From positions 51,294,386 to 51,358,385 of the forward strand of contig CM049322.1 in assembly GCA_026874595.1 (NCBI GenBank): DNA of 64,000 bases, in the 5' to 3' direction. This stretch comes from Sipunculus nudus. Lineage: Eukaryota; Annelida; Sipuncula; Golfingiida; Sipunculidae. A program made the translations under genes and the position numbers. The notes under the pieces were generated by a model, which had not been told where the DNA came from, ran no database searches, and saw only the letters and a program-made list of their open reading frames with translations. Shown here piece after piece: positions 11,756 to 25,303 of this stretch; within the stretch, counting starts at the first letter, position 1; every line of letters begins with the position of its first letter.

Positions 11756-12300
11756 CACACACGCAAATTTAATCCAACCCCTTATAACTGCTTGTGATAT
11801 AGGCATACTTCATGCACAAGGAAGTACAAGAGGGCGAGACCTAAACAGTGACAAAACATGCAATTACATGTTAACAGTTTGTCATGATGACGATAGACTA
11901 CCTATCATCAATAGATATTAAATTAGTCTGAATGAGGTAGGCCTACAAGTATAAATGTACTCATTATTGATTAAATATGTACTGTAACAGAATTCAGACT
12001 TTGTGCATATCTTGCAATTGTACAATAATACAAGAAGAAATACAACAGAATATGGGTCATCATAACATGATTTCAGGTGATGGAGATTTGCCCAATTTCC
12101 AAAATTTCAAAGTTAGAAAGTTCCAAACATATTTGTTTTGCTTATCTGAATTTCAGTGCTAAAACCATGTACTTTCTTAGAGTTCACAGAACATTAGTCA
12201 TAGTGTCCAAACTTCAGGATTCAAAGGAGACCTCCCTCGATATGGAGTATGAATGGCCTAATGGTTAAATATATGCCCTGTCAGTCTTTCAGGCTGCTCA
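10880..12300. other. Interior of the large element, no clear gene
   Basis: AT-rich sequence with short open frames only. A (TA)n tract lies at about 11,712-11,752. I see no domain or splice-bounded coding segment that I would defend here. Confidence 0.4.
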
Positions 12301-12519
12301 AAATTATGTTTTCGGCCCGTATCTCACAGAATAAAGTTCACTATGTCCTACAGTTTTTGACAAATTGCTATCGAATTTTCATATTATAATAGTTTTAATC
12401 TTTGCATTTTGTACATACAAAATGTCAACAGTGCTGACAGGAAAGCAAATGTGCAATGGTCAAGGTTGGACAAAATTTAAAGGTCTGATTTTACCTTTAT
12501 GACAATAACTCAAAAAGAT

Positions 12520-12720
12520 TATAAAAATCTGTTATATGCTAGAAAAAAATATTTAAATCTGTTATATGCTTGAACAAAATTTAAAAAAAAATCTGTTATA
12601 TGCTTGAAAATTTTTTTTATAAAAAAAATCTGTTATATTTGAAAATTTTTTTTTATAAAAAAAATCTGTTATATTTGAAAATTTTTTTTTATAAAAAAAA
12701 TCTGTTATACGCTTGAAAAA
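12520..12720. repeat. AT-rich tandem repeat
   Basis: About five imperfect copies of an AAAAATCTGTTATAT...TTGAAAATTTTTT unit of roughly 38-45 bases. The last copies are nearly identical. Confidence 0.7.
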
Positions 12721-12849
12721 GACTCTTATCTTCAACATCTATCATGTAAATGTAAGTTGATATCTTTCCTGATGTTTTCACAAGATACATTTTATTTGGG
12801 TAAATAACTGCTACAAATTGTGCAATTTTGACCCAATTTTTTACACTAA

Positions 12850-13112
12850 AGTGCAACAATTGGCTTTTACTGAAAAATGGAGGTTTCTCCTTAATTTCTC
12901 ATAAAAAATGTAGTCACAGTGACTAATATTCAGGTTTGTTAGAAAATAAGGACATCTACCTGGATGTCAAATTTTGGATTCATTGGTCCAGTGGTTTTGA
13001 AACGTGGCAAGTAAACGGAGATCGAGCTGGACAACCAGACCGATAATGGACAAATGACCATAGCTATATCTGACATAACGTATATACAGGTAGTCATCTG
13101 AGCTAAAAATGG
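12850..13112 (+). repeat. Dispersed repeat ending in CTGAGCTAAAAA
   Basis: It carries the ordered phrases GGAGGTTTCTCCTTAATTTC, CAAATTTTGGATTCATTGG, TTTTGAAACGTG and CATCTGAGCTAAAAA. These recur at 16,070-16,300, 30,495-30,735 (inverted) and, more diverged, at 52.6, 57.2 and 59.8 kb. It is a multicopy element of unknown class. Confidence 0.7.
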
Positions 13113-13219
13113 TGCTACATAAATATTCCCTTTAACACAATATCGATTATTCACAATTGAATGATAGCTCTTATTTCTAGAATTGCAAGAAATCTAAAAG
13201 CCTAAATCAGTATATACCT

Positions 13220-13322
13220 TCTGAACATCAATAAATGCTGCCTTTGCTTCTGCTATGGTGGGCTTGGCATTTCTTCCTCTGTGCTGGAATCAGTTTTGGC
13301 AGTAAACGAAGCATCATAGCAC
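13220..13322 (-). pseudogene. Exon-like coding scrap in the large element
   Basis: On the minus strand a CTTTCAG acceptor near 13,325 precedes sequence that can be read as GRNAKPTIAEAKAAFIDVQK before a possible donor. The upstream half is in another frame, so at least one shift is present. It may be a fossil of the element's own protein. I do not recognise the family. Confidence 0.3.
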
Positions 13323-14730
13323 TAATGGCACCTGAAAGAAACCAGGAATATAACAGAATGTCAACTTGTAGGACAATAACAGATTTACTACGAAAAATTT
13401 AGTTTCTCGACCAATAAACAAATTTCATGGAATGTCCACAGGCATTATGAAAATCATGATCCTGCTGATCATGCAGTGGTCAAGATTTTGAAGCAAACTG
13501 GTTTGATAACATTCCTTGCAGATATATATATATACCATAACACATGAGTGGTCATATGGAGTGATTGATAAAGGGACTATTTAAAAGTTAAATGTGTCCA
13601 TTAGTCATTTTTCTCCATGAAATGTATTTAAAACTGTTTAAAATGTTAATGATGAGTCAGAAACAGGTTTAAAAGAGACCATTACATCAGCTTTATTATA
13701 CATATAAAGATGTAAGAGGGCAGATTTATAAAAAGTCACATACATGTCACTCTCAAAATCCATCTGGAACCTCTGTATAAACAACAAGGGATCCATCAGT
13801 CACAGTGCTCAGCTGAAGTTGACCTTGAGGTAAAAATCTGAAAATGGAGGTAATGTCTGATAAGAAGAGGTAATATAGACCATGGCTGGATGATATGATT
13901 GGTTTGTATTGATGAGTAAGAAATTGTTGCAAATAATATTTTGTGACCTGACCATGTGTTTTCTAATGTTAAAATTAAAGCATGTGAGCAGTTTGTGAAC
14001 ATAAGATGTATATTTTTACCATAACCATTGGTTGGCTTTTTGATAAATTGATGACAGTACAGTAGTTTACACAATTGTTCGATTGGGTCTATTTTTTTTA
14101 TTAATAGTTTATATTATTAAATATATTTTTTTTTTATTTTATAATATGTATACAGTTGAAATATAACTTATGTTCCCAGTCCACAGGTGTAAGGACTTGG
14201 TGGTGGTGTGGGAGTGGTATGACCGGAGTTACAACATCTCTGTACTATCAAAGTGTATATACATAGGATTTTCACTTAATTCAACAAAGCTTACAGAATA
14301 AAAAAGTTCATTCACAATTACTTATATTTTAAAAAAGGACAGACAGACTGGCAGACAAACAAAGCTGATAATACATGTTTCAATAATTTCTTAATTTTTT
14401 TATTATATCAATTTTTTTAAAGTTTAACATCTGAAATATTACACAATTGTGTATATAAGTTGTTTTCAAATTTCAGACTTTAATAGCTTAAATCCATACA
14501 CATACAGCATATGAAAGTTATTTCAACAGTGCTTATAGGAAAAATATCATAATAAATATATATTTAATGATAACAGAGAGATGATAGACAGACAGAGCTG
14601 ATCACTTTATGTTCCATTCTCCTGAAGCAAGAATGTGTTTCAATTAGATCTTTAAATTTTTCTAATCCAATTGTTTTTTAAATGAAATAAATTTTACACC
14701 CTTGCACAGGTGCAAAGGAATCAATGGTAG

Positions 14731-14758
14731 CGGGGGGGGGGGGGGGGGGGGGGGGGGG
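14731..14758 (+). repeat. Poly-G tract
   Basis: An uninterrupted G-run of about 27 bases in otherwise AT-rich DNA. Similar G or C runs occur at about 10,075, 15,380, 17,147, 18,788, 48,300 and 59,231. Confidence 0.9.
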
Positions 14759-15589
14759 ATTAACAACAATTCTGCATATACATACAGGGCAAACAAAGCC
14801 TGATCTCCAATTCTGCTGAGGCAGGAAAATAATGAACAAATGTTTGTATTAGATCCTCATTTTTTTTTATCACATCAATTTTTTTTAATTTTATGTATAT
14901 ATTTCTATACATTCCCAATATAACATATATATCTGAATATAAAAGTTAATTCATAATTCTAAATTGCATCATCATATATCTCAATCTTGTCAAATAACCC
15001 CACATCATGCATACAAATGCATATTTACTTTTTTACCACACAAATATATCTTTTAAATTGCAAAACAATAAATATCTAAAAATAATACTTGAATCAGATT
15101 TCACAATTTTTAATTGTGCCTTTATTTATCTGTAATTTGCTTCATATTTTATAAATTTATGCATACTGATGGGTTTAATTTTAATATTTTAAAATCATTT
15201 AAAAGGAAATTGATTTCTTTTAAAAAGGCTACATTAACCCAAATGGCTTCTTCTGGATTACTCAATGAATTACTCATTCAAGGAAAGTTTGTATATTGGA
15301 GTGGAAACAGCATTACAGTTGAGGAAATACAGGGCAAACAATAACAATAAGTGCATAACACTTGGTGGGTAGGGTTGGCGGGGGGGGGGGGGAGGGATGG
15401 GGGAGGGGGGGTGGAGGGTGGAGTTGATATGAGAAAAACTGTACACCTGTCACAGCAGGGGATCTCCCCCAGTGACCTGTAACAAATCAGGAACCCTGGC
15501 ATAGCTAACTTAACTTCCAGTGACCAGGAGTGGGCTGCCTGCATCTGGACAAAGCACGTGACTATAATAAGAGCCTGAACAAAAAAAAT

Positions 15590-16300
15590 TCAATTATAAG
15601 CCTAATTTTTGAGCTTTTATTTTCTAATTTCAGGTTTAAACAAATTAAATACTTAAGTTTACATGCTGTGAAAATTTAATCAACAGTACTCACAGGAAAA
15701 AAAAACGTGCCATGGTCAAAATTGAAGGTACTTATTTTATTTTTATGCTAATAATTTTTAAAAAATTTAATAATTCAGATCTAATCTTGGGTATACAATT
15801 GAATCTTAATTTAAACAAAGTTATATACTTGAACGAAAGGTCTCTAGCTTCCAAAATTTTCATGTTAGGTGAGTAAATTTCCTGAATTTGTAATTTACAA
15901 AGTCCATTATATTCGGGCTCACAACTTGAAGAAATTACACTTAACAGACTTAATTTCCAGCATGTATATGGAAAATATATTGGAGAATACCAGTACTTCT
16001 AGTAAATATTAAGAAAGAAAAACAGACAGATCAGTGGTTTTGATATAAAGCAGTCCTGAAGTGTGATAATAGGTTTTTAATGGAAACCTGAGGTTTTTCC
16101 TTAATTTCTCGAAGGAATGAAGTCGCAGTGACCCAGTTTCTGGTTTGGTAGGAGCTTTTGGGGACATCTAACAGTATGCCAAATTTTGGATTCATAGGTC
16201 TAATGATTTCAAAACGTGCCAATCTAACAGACGGACAGACGACGGACAATGGACAATGACTATAGCTCAGATAACGTATAGTCAGCTGAGCTAAAAAAAA
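15590..16300 (+). repeat. Longer copy of the CTGAGCTAAAAA dispersed repeat
   Basis: Shares phrases such as ACATGCTGTGAAAATTTAAT, CGTGCCATGGTCAAAATTG and ACCTGAGGTTTTTCCTTAAT with the inverse strand of 30,495-31,170, so the repeat is at least about 700 bases long. The 3' end reads ATAGCTCAGATAACG, then CAGCTGAGCTAAAAA. Confidence 0.7.
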
Positions 16301-16547
16301 TTTAGGCAGCTTCTGTAGTCTAACAGGTAGAACACATGATTTATACCTGGGAGGTGGAAAGTTAAAAACATAGCCTAGAAGTAGTGTGCTTGTCTTGGAC
16401 GGGCCATGAAAGCCATGATTGTTACAGAAGATGGACAAGATACTGAAACATGTCCCACCGTACTCAACTGATTAGCAGACAGATTAAAATCATGTACAAT
16501 ATTTCAAAAAGAACTATATAGCTACTTATAAGGTGGTCCAAGATTAC

Positions 16548-16644
16548 CTGCTGATGGCTCAGATGAATTCAAACCAGCTAACATCTTCATGCTGTCTGGG
16601 TATTTCACTGCCACCTGGTTCTTATCCTTCAGGATGGCTGCCAT
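16548..16644 (-). pseudogene. Exon-like coding scrap in the large element
   Basis: The minus strand reads MAAILKDKNQVAVKYPDSMK, then about 13 more residues, and ends at a CAG|GTAATC donor. Further upstream the frame is broken. It is probably part of the decayed protein gene of the element. The family is not recognised. Confidence 0.35.
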
Positions 16645-17247
16645 GTCATCTCATTTACCCATCAACTCCATCATGCCTCCTCATCCAGATATATTCCAAA
16701 GAAGTCTCCCTCTACCTATGAATGTCAAGTTAGCCAAATCAAGAATCAGTTTGCTTGGAATAGTTTACTGACAGATCAGGTATTATATAAAACCTTGAAT
16801 TCACCTACACAAAGTAAAATAATGAAATCATTTACATGATGAAAAAGATTGGGTGCCTCTGGCTTCTCATATTATTATTGTAGGAGACCTGTTATTCTCA
16901 GGTTGAAGAATCTGTACATTGTAAACAGGATCATGCATGCAACACGTCACTAGTAACTTGTTTACCTTTAGCCTAAAGATCCATTGGGATTATAGTATCA
17001 TCTGAAAGAGTATTTTCACTGGTAGGACTAGTGATTGTAATATAGATTTTTTAATAGAAAATCAGGAAGTAATTACCCATATACAGGGGCGGATCCAGGA
17101 TTTAGAAAATGTGTCATACAGACCCTTATGTGTGTGTCTGGGACTCCAACCCCCCCCCCCCCCCCCCCCCCTGCCGAGTCCTGGAACTTAAAGATAAATT
17201 GACGCCACTGGCTGTCAGGATTAGCAAACCTTAGATATCTCATTTAC

Positions 17248-17397
17248 TTTATATCCAAACATGGGCCTTCTTCTCCACAAATCCAGGGTAACCTCAACAC
17301 CCTGTCTCTGCCATGTACTCGTTTATCCTCTCTCTCAGTTCCTGATATTAATGCTGGAGCCACTTGGTCTTGAGTTTGATGGAGGCAGTGTCTGAAT
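17248..17397 (-). pseudogene. Exon-like coding scrap in the large element
   Basis: A TTATGTTACAG acceptor at 17,398 on the minus strand is followed by SDTASIKLKTKWLQH, a stop, then YQELRERINEYMAETG. After a shift it continues into VTLDLWRRRPMFGYKV before a GTAAAT donor. One stop and one shift mark decay. The composition (charged helix, then aromatic-rich) looks like real protein. Confidence 0.4.
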
Positions 17398-18278
17398 CTG
17401 TAACATAAAATTACTGGTACTCAGAAATACTATATATACCGTATGAATCTGTATTAAGCAGGGATTCAATTTGCATTTTTTTTTGCAGGAAAACAAGTCA
17501 TAATAGAATAACTACTTATTAAAACTACTTCTACTAAAATAATAGTTTCCACTTTACCAGTGAAATGTTCTGTTTTAATACTTACTACCAAGAGTTATTC
17601 TATTTTTCAAGAAATGGAACATTTTTTCTTTAAAGGGGAAAACAATTTTGTACTGTTTAATAGAAGAAGGGGAACCTTTTATTTTTGAACACATTGTGCA
17701 CACATGGAAAACAACTTGGCTTCATGTCATATTGCACCAACTTGTAATTTAAGTGATTATATATATATATATATATATTTATATAATACACATGCACACA
17801 CATATATATATATTAAATACACATACTGGTATATTTTATTAATACCGTTGTAAGTTTCCTTATTTGATTTGCTTTACCTATGTTTGATAATTTATGAAAA
17901 AAACATGACGGTGCATGCATGTCCAGCACTTCAGCCCCTGCTCAGTTATGCGTGACATGCTCTCTCAGACCAAACATGTACGCTCGCACTTGGTATTCTC
18001 TGCACCAAAGGTGTGTTGGCCCATGTAACTATTTTACTGGTCTTATGCCACTGCAATGATGTTCAAGTTCCACTGATAAAGAATGAAAGGAATAAATGGC
18101 AAAGCTGACAAGTTGGTATTCTCACTGGAATTGGATTAAATCCTGTTGGGTCTCCAATAAAATATAGGCAAAACCTGCCTCCTCTTACCTTGATCATTTT
18201 CTAGGTAAACAAATCATTATTCTTGTAAGTCGTTTGAGTCAGGTTTACATTTGCACTGAAAAAGACATGGTTTGGGTT

Positions 18279-18517
18279 TTATCTGACACATGACTTCTTG
18301 GCCTTGACCCTTTTATTCCAAGCGGCCAGGGTCTTCCTGCACACAGAACACAGGGTGACCCGAAAGAAATGAACATGCTGTGTAAAATGATGAAACTTAA
18401 ATTGGACCACACCAACAATTAATAAGAAAGCCTGTGAAAAGACAATATATATGACAATATAAACATATATAGACACACATATCAATATTATATATACACT
18501 ATAATATATATATGTAA

Positions 18518-18561
<44 letters not shown>

Positions 18562-18596
18562 TTATAAAGTATATATATATATAAATATATATTCAT
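18279..18596 (-). other. TA microsatellite and possible exon
   Basis: TA-rich tracts fill about 18,480-18,590. Next to them, on the minus strand, acceptor-like CAG sites precede a short Cys-containing frame (VTLCSVCRKTLAAW) ending near 18,289. The phase does not agree with the candidate first exon at 19.5 kb in this frame, so I do not join them. Confidence 0.25.
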
Positions 18597-19500
18597 TTAA
18601 AATATCTTTGAAGATATTACTGTTTTAATGTTATTTTATAAAGGAATATATTTGTTTTATATTCCTGTGACGTCACACAAACATGTTTTTAATATTTCAT
18701 TTTATTTGTACTTAATTTCTATTCATATTAAACATTTAAATATTCATTGGGAGGGGCATATGACATATTAAAGGCATTGGAACCGAAGCCCCCCCCCCCC
18801 CCCCCACACACACACCCCACACAAAAATTGAAAGTTGGGGTTGGGGCAATTTAATGGAATAGTTTTGCTCATATGCCTGATATATATGTCCTAAATTTTA
18901 ATTGTGTAAAATTACCTGAAATCTCTATATTTTTTCTTTAACATTTTGTATGGGCCAACTTGGCCCAAGGTTAGTGTCCTTCTGTAAAGATTTCCTATAG
19001 GATTTTTGTCACCAATATATATTATATATATATTATATATATATTTTTCAAAGAAATGATGTTCCCACGGGCCACGCCTATGTTTCTTCTAACATCTGTC
19101 AAACAAATTTGGTCTGCGCATGCGCACTATTTGACAGCATGCATGGTTTCCCTTCGTATCGTGCTCCCTGTGGCAGAACAGTCAGCCATTAATTTTTATT
19201 TACACCAAAACACTGCTTCATATTCATAAGAAAAATTGAGAAGGGTACAAAAAAATAAAAGAACATTTTCTCTTTGGAATATGAACATTTTTAGAATCGG
19301 ATGACTTAGAATATGCAAGATGTTATTGGATTCTAATGAAGTGATCTAATGTTTTTTACATCATCAATCGATCATGACGGCAATGAATTTAGCGTGTCGG
19401 TTGTAAACTAAATACACTGGTTAAAGTCAGTTCTAAAAATACTTTACAGCCAAATTAAATACCAAAGCCAGTGAAATCTAACCAGAAAAATAAGCCTTAC

Positions 19501-19588
19501 CCTTTATATGGCCTGTGAAAAACACCCAGGTCCCTTGCTCCTGCTTCAACTTCAGCTTTTCAAGTATCTTCTTCACAAATTTGTCCAT
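19501..19588 (-). pseudogene. Candidate first coding exon of the large element
   Basis: The minus strand has an ATG at 19,588 and 29 codons (MDKFVKKILEKLKLKQEQGT, then WVFFTGHIK) before a G|GTAAGG donor. It lies about 270 bases inside the right TIR, where a transposon gene would start. The protein family is not recognised. Confidence 0.4.
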
Positions 19589-19861
19589 GTTGAACTAGAA
19601 GACGCTACAAAACACGTGGACAAACACGCAGCTCCTATGCAGCGTCCAATGAGGAAAGGCGATCGCGCACGTGCCCCCGTGTCAGAAACAAATCTAAATG
19701 TTACTTTGTATCAGATTATCAGTTTGCGGGCAACCAATTGGCCGCGGTCGGTGTCAACCAATATTCTGGGCTCTACTCAAACAATATTTGGTTGCTTTTA
19801 ACCAATATCTGCTTCAACCAATTAAATTGGTAGCTGTTTCAACCAATCCGTTTTTAGAGTG

Positions 19862-19862
<1 letters not shown>

Positions 19863-19908
<46 letters not shown>

Positions 19909-20239
19909 ATAATTATATATGTATATGTTATTATTATAAATATATCCTATGTTATATTTTTTTTTTAATTTCAAAGTACATTCTAACACACATTAAACAA
20001 ACCTGGTCCGCGGATAAGCCAATAAAAAAAGGTCAGTACAGTGTTCAAGAGCCTAATACAGAGAGAAATTCAGGCCTACAAAAAATTAATACACTTGTAT
20101 TAATTAGATTAAATATTTAATAAATATATTACATACTATTGTGTGCAAATAGAAATTATTATTATTCACAAAATTGTAAAATATTCAAAACGCTAAGATT
20201 TCAATAATTTATTTCAATTTTACATATCTGACATTATTA
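19863..20239. repeat. TA/TG microsatellite and flank
   Basis: (TA)n followed by (TG)n at about 19,863-19,908 just outside the right end of the large element. The remainder is AT-rich and non-coding. Confidence 0.6.
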
Positions 20240-20905
20240 TCGTCTATAAACAGGGCAAAGTCATTTGCTGTGTTTCTCCTTTCATGTTTTGACGTTATTA
20301 AAAACTTGCATTTCTCGGGTTTATGTCAATTATGTGGGAAAATATTCAATAATCCAATAACACATGTGATTATCTCATGTGACCAGACTTCAAATGAGAG
20401 AGAGATATTATGGAATGAAATAAATAATTCATTCAGTGTACATATAAGCTCCTACTTACATAATATTGACGATCTGACATTAATTTCTAAATTATTCAGT
20501 GCTGAAATTCCTCTTATGACAGAAGATGAGCAAAAAAGGTTTCAACAATATGTTTTAGATTTTCTGTATAGTGTTAGACATGTCATTGATGCGCTCTGGC
20601 CGCCAGCATTGGAATATCTGATATTTGGCAAATCGTTTAGGGTGAGGATGAGTTAAAACAATCACTGTGGTTATATGTCTATTTGGCAAAACATTGGTCT
20701 TGCGTGGGTTTGTATGCCATGTTTATTTATGGATAAATATACGTTGTTATGTTAAAATTACGCACCAAGGAAACTTTTGATTTTATTTTTCATCTAATTT
20801 ACAGTGAATTGCACAGTTTGTATTTTCATTTAAACCTTTGTATATTGTGTTGATGCTCTTCAGACTTGAAGGAAATAAAGGTAATCAATCAATCAATCAT
20901 TTAAT
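20240..20905 (+). mobile_element. 3' end of a LINE
   Basis: An open frame to 20,656 carries a CQLC-x9-H-x4-C knuckle near its start, then a helical segment ending in a DALWPPALEYLIFG motif. This is the type of C-terminus that follows the RT in LINEs. A non-coding 3' part ends with GGAAATAAAGGTAATCAATCAATC, a LINE-like tail. The RT itself is missing (5' truncation). Confidence 0.65.
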
Positions 20906-21466
20906 TGATGGGCGTTTCTGTGTTTTGGGCTGAACATTTAATTCATATTGTTGAGCACTAACTGAATGTGCAATATATGGTATATGAATAGAATCGTTTA
21001 CTTGTTATACTCTTCCTTTATTTTTTTCAGTGTTAACAATCTGAAATGTCATTTAACTAAATTATCCGATCATGGCATGTTTAGTTTAAAGTAGTATGTT
21101 TTGAAAAAATTACCCCTCCCAACCAACATTCAATACAATATACACAAGGAACAAGTATTTGTTTATTTTTTTATGATAAAAATGTGACTATAAGAGGCAA
21201 ACCATGTATTATTCAGAAGTAGTTCTTTTAAAGGCAAATATCTATTCGGCAGCTTAAAAAATACTATTATATCATCCTGTGTCACAATTTAAAATATGTC
21301 TTTACCATTTAACAGACTCAAAATCTCACTGTTGAAGGCACATGGAAACTGTCAATCATTCTAAGGAGCAGCTTGAAGGATAAACCCCTGTCACCAGGTT
21401 CAAACTCAGAAGATTAAAGGTTATGATATTTAGAGTAATTTTCACAATGAATACTATGAATCACAG

Positions 21467-21535
<69 letters not shown>

Positions 21536-21772
21536 GTGGTGTGCCAATTAATCGATTTTACAGAAGACTGGTCTCTTTCCTTAATAATCGATTAAATTGG
21601 TAACTTTTTGCAAAATCGATCACACACGGCTATATATGCATATTCAGAGAATTCAAATTATACAGTAAATTATATTCTAATCTATATTTATATTATATAT
21701 TTATATATATATATATACACATAAATTATGATTATGATTATTATAAGTTTATTTTTATCATTATTATTAGGC

Positions 21773-21813
<41 letters not shown>

Positions 21814-23452
21814 GGCTATTGTTATTATTTTTTCATGTGCTGTTATTTAATTATTTTTCTTATCAATGGTTCTCGAAGTTTTATGGAACAATGTTAGTGT
21901 ACCTATTAAAAAGAGTAAACTGGCATGAACATGTCCTGTATAGTCATACACATATAATTGCGTTCTGTCAGGTGGTAACCTGATTGTACTATAATGTGGT
22001 TCATTTGAACACAGCAGTAATGTTCCTGGTTTAACAATATGAAATGTCTACATGACTTCATATGCAATTGTATTTTTGTTTAAAATTATATATGTCCAAT
22101 ATATATATATATATCAATTAAGTACCAAATTTCAAAAGACAAAATGTATGTATTTATTAAATTTGTAAAGATATAATTATTTGTTTAATTTAATCATCCA
22201 ATATTTCAGAATTAACATTTGAGTGTTATTAAATCCTTATATTTTTATTGTAATCAGACGGATGATTTTAAAAACTATATAGAATTTATAAAATATGTGA
22301 ATGACCGATATATCTAGAAAAGGATACCTTTTATTCTCCTTAATAAATAAATGAGGGGGCAAGAATTACTTTGTCCCCCATCCCGAAAATGGAGAGAGAC
22401 TTTGGAAAGGTCCAGTCTACATTAATAAGCTGGGGTAAGGGTAATAAGACTAACATACATAAATAGCAATTGGTTTCCTGGTTAAACTGCCGATGATTAT
22501 TTTATGTGTTTAAAAAAATGGAATTACGACATCGGAATCCGACATCCCCGTTTTGGTCAGTATGACAAAAAGGGGGACTGATGGTTGAACAGGAAATAAG
22601 TGAACTGAATATCGGATATGATATGAGACAATAAGGCACTTTTAGCGGCTCCTCCTCAGAATAATTCATCAAAATTTATTTTCTAATTACATGATCTGCA
22701 AAACAGTAAATATACTTGCTTGCCAGTGAACGCGTATCAATCAGTGCACAGTGTTTTAGTATCATCTCGGAATTCCCCGGTTTTCTAAAAATAGCTTCAC
22801 TGTTAGACTGATGCCCTGCTCTCAACCGTGGATGATCTGAAACCCGCGGAGCGGTGATGACAGCGGACCATTATCACCCGCAAGGTGGCAACAGGTTTCT
22901 TTTCATTCTTCACCCTTTGTTTCTCTGTCAGCAAATTTTGGCAGAAAAAAGATCCGCACAGATATTGTTGACATTTTGTGGGGGCGAGGTGTTACAAAAC
23001 ATGAAATTTTAATTTCATTTTTTATACGACTATATATTTCAGTAAAACAGGGACATGATCAACATAAGTGGGTGGCTTGAGTAATTAACTTCATACTTGT
23101 GTTCACGTTGCGATATATAATAAGCTTACATAATCATAGTCAAGTCATTATATGCGGCCAGAACAGAGCACATAAAATAACTGAAGCGAACTTACTTTTT
23201 ATATGTAAACACAAGGCCAAACACTTGCTTTGTAAAAGTGAATGAATTTTACAAATTCTCTTGAAACCAGCACAACACAATATACCCACCTTGACCCCGA
23301 CAACAATCTCAACGAAACCTGTAACCCCAGCTCTATCCAACTTATTCAGACGAACCTTCTACACATATTTGATCACTTCAGTGTGTACCTGAGGAGGAAG
23401 CAGAGCTAAAAGGTGCTCTTAGTACGGTATAGTACAATATCATGAAAGCACA

Positions 23453-23537
<85 letters not shown>

Positions 23538-23547
23538 CGGTACATTA

Positions 23548-23605
<58 letters not shown>

Positions 23606-24469
23606 TACCGTATATGTTTGCGCGTGCAGGTAGCAGTCCACACTGATGGATCCCTAAAGTATCTTAGAATGTAAAAAAATGCCTGTGATGTTGTCACTAC
23701 TTAAAGGGAATAGTTTTACTACTTATAAGCAAAGTTTGTTATGTTTTCATTTCAAAGGAAATTCTCACACGAAACGTCAGGACAGCCTGGTGTTATATAT
23801 AAACTAGGCAATTGATGATTGTGACTGACTGGGAAATGAAAATCGGGAAGGTAACATAAGGATTTAAGATACGTTACTCCAAAAGCTTCAATAAACTATT
23901 TTCGACCAGCATGAATGACAGTATAAAAATAGGATTTATTTAAATGAAATAATCAGGAGCAGTATCATGCCTGTTCTTTCACATATCAATTTTTGCTCCA
24001 TACAAAAGTTTCCAGGCAAAACCATCCTAGCATACGGTCTCAATACCATCCGTTGAGCTGTTTAACACGTTGTGTTTTAAGTTGACGCCTGTGATCGAGC
24101 CCGGTCCACTATTTTTAACACTCGTGTCCACTATTTTTACACTCGTGTATAGGAGTAAGCCAATGGTTTTAGGACAATAAACTTGGCAGGTACCAATTTA
24201 TTTAAAAGAAAAGATGCTGGTTTTCGTGTTAATTCAACATGCGTTATAGATGATTAGACTGCTTAAATAATTGCTTCTTAGTGTGGAAATTTACATAAAT
24301 AAGAGATATGATACTAGATGTATGTAATCGCCGAGCGATAGGCTCCAAACCCCTAACCCCCACCCCCTACCCCACCCCCACCCCAACCCCCAAATACACA
24401 CACAAATCCAACCTACTCTGTCATCGGTTACATGTAAGTATAATCTAGTAATCTATATTATAAATGACG
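20906..24469. other. Gene-free repeat-rich stretch
   Basis: No gene is supported. Contents: (TA)n at 21,471-21,532; (ATT)n at about 21,774-21,813; (CT)n-(TA)n at about 23,455-23,530 and (TA)n at 23,547-23,600; a dispersed fragment (22,764-22,850) shared with 9,895-9,985; and a C-rich patch at about 24,345-24,395. Confidence 0.6.
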
Positions 24470-24890
24470 GTGGTCACACTGGATTTTTGCTTCGAATATG
24501 CATGATTTGGCCTTGAACTGTCGAGCATGATGCAAATTTTGTCCTAGGCGGGTGGGGGGGGGGGGGTATTACCCTTATGTCCCCATTGCAGTTTGTTACT
24601 CTGAATCCAGGATTCCGGGTTGTTTCTCTTAATAAAAAAGTGCTAATTAAGTTTGGTTGGCAGTAAACTTTTATTTAGCCTATACTATTGCTTATAAATT
24701 TACAAGTATCTTCATGTTATGCATATGGTGTGTGCAGCAACATTTTCATCTGTCACGGATGTGTTTTTGTGATATATATTAATATTAAATTTGGCAGGTA
24801 GTCATTATTATATTAAAGAGCCACCTGCCATTCTATTTTGGATGAAACTAAACTGGTCTTCAAGTGCAATATAATGAATGGGTATAGAAT
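24470..24890 (+). repeat. Dispersed repeat, copy A
   Basis: Shares GACGGTGGT, CACTGGATTTTTG, TTTGTTACTCTGAAT and, later, GTCACGGA(T/C)GTG with 42,895-43,740 in the same order and orientation. The other copy is interrupted by a SINE. No coding potential. Confidence 0.6.
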
Positions 24891-25055
24891 CAGCTAGTAG
24901 GGATGATTAAGCAAATTATATATATATGAAGGGCCGCACGCTGACATAAATTACAACTGGGACCTGTGTCAACAACCTTGGGGTCCAAATGTGATTGCCA
25001 AAGTGGGCGATAATTGAGAATCTGCTACGGATTGTACGGTATTTGAAATGGCAGG

Positions 25056-25112
25056 CCTTATTTCCATTCCCCCTGGGGGAGTGGTAATAAGGGATGCTTA
25101 TTTCCACTCCCC
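25056..25112. repeat. Alternating palindrome, copy 1
   Basis: Three alternating blocks of CTTATTTCCA(C/T)TCCCC and its complement. The array is the reverse complement of the one at 27,272-27,330. Confidence 0.75.
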
Positions 25113-25254
25113 TTCATGGTAAATGCTGGTGCAATGTATAAGTGTTTTTCAGTCTATTTCAGTTATAAATAAGCAAGTCTATACCAATAATTCTTCTTCA
25201 AAGATTTTCAGCGAGTGTGCATTATACTTTAATATTGAGACATTACATTAGGGG

Positions 25255-25300
<46 letters not shown>

Positions 25301-25303
<3 letters not shown>

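Larger units (their letters stand above)
10501..19862. mobile_element. Large TIR-bounded DNA transposon-like element, unclassified
   Basis: The left end ACACTCTAAAAATGGATCGG and the right end, read inversely, ACACTCTAAAAACGGATTGG match at 18 of 20 positions. Both ends sit inside TA repeats, so the target duplication cannot be read. Near both ends there are many GGTTGA/TCAACC motifs. Inside are minus-strand coding scraps with splice signals, three copies of a dispersed repeat, TA microsatellites and long G or C runs. I cannot assign a superfamily. Decay suggests the copy is old. Confidence 0.6.

Noticed and set aside
20270-20656. Possible host gene of 128 aa
   Set aside because: The Cys/His knuckle, lack of a proper start and the LINE-like ATCAATCA tail make it a LINE 3' end.
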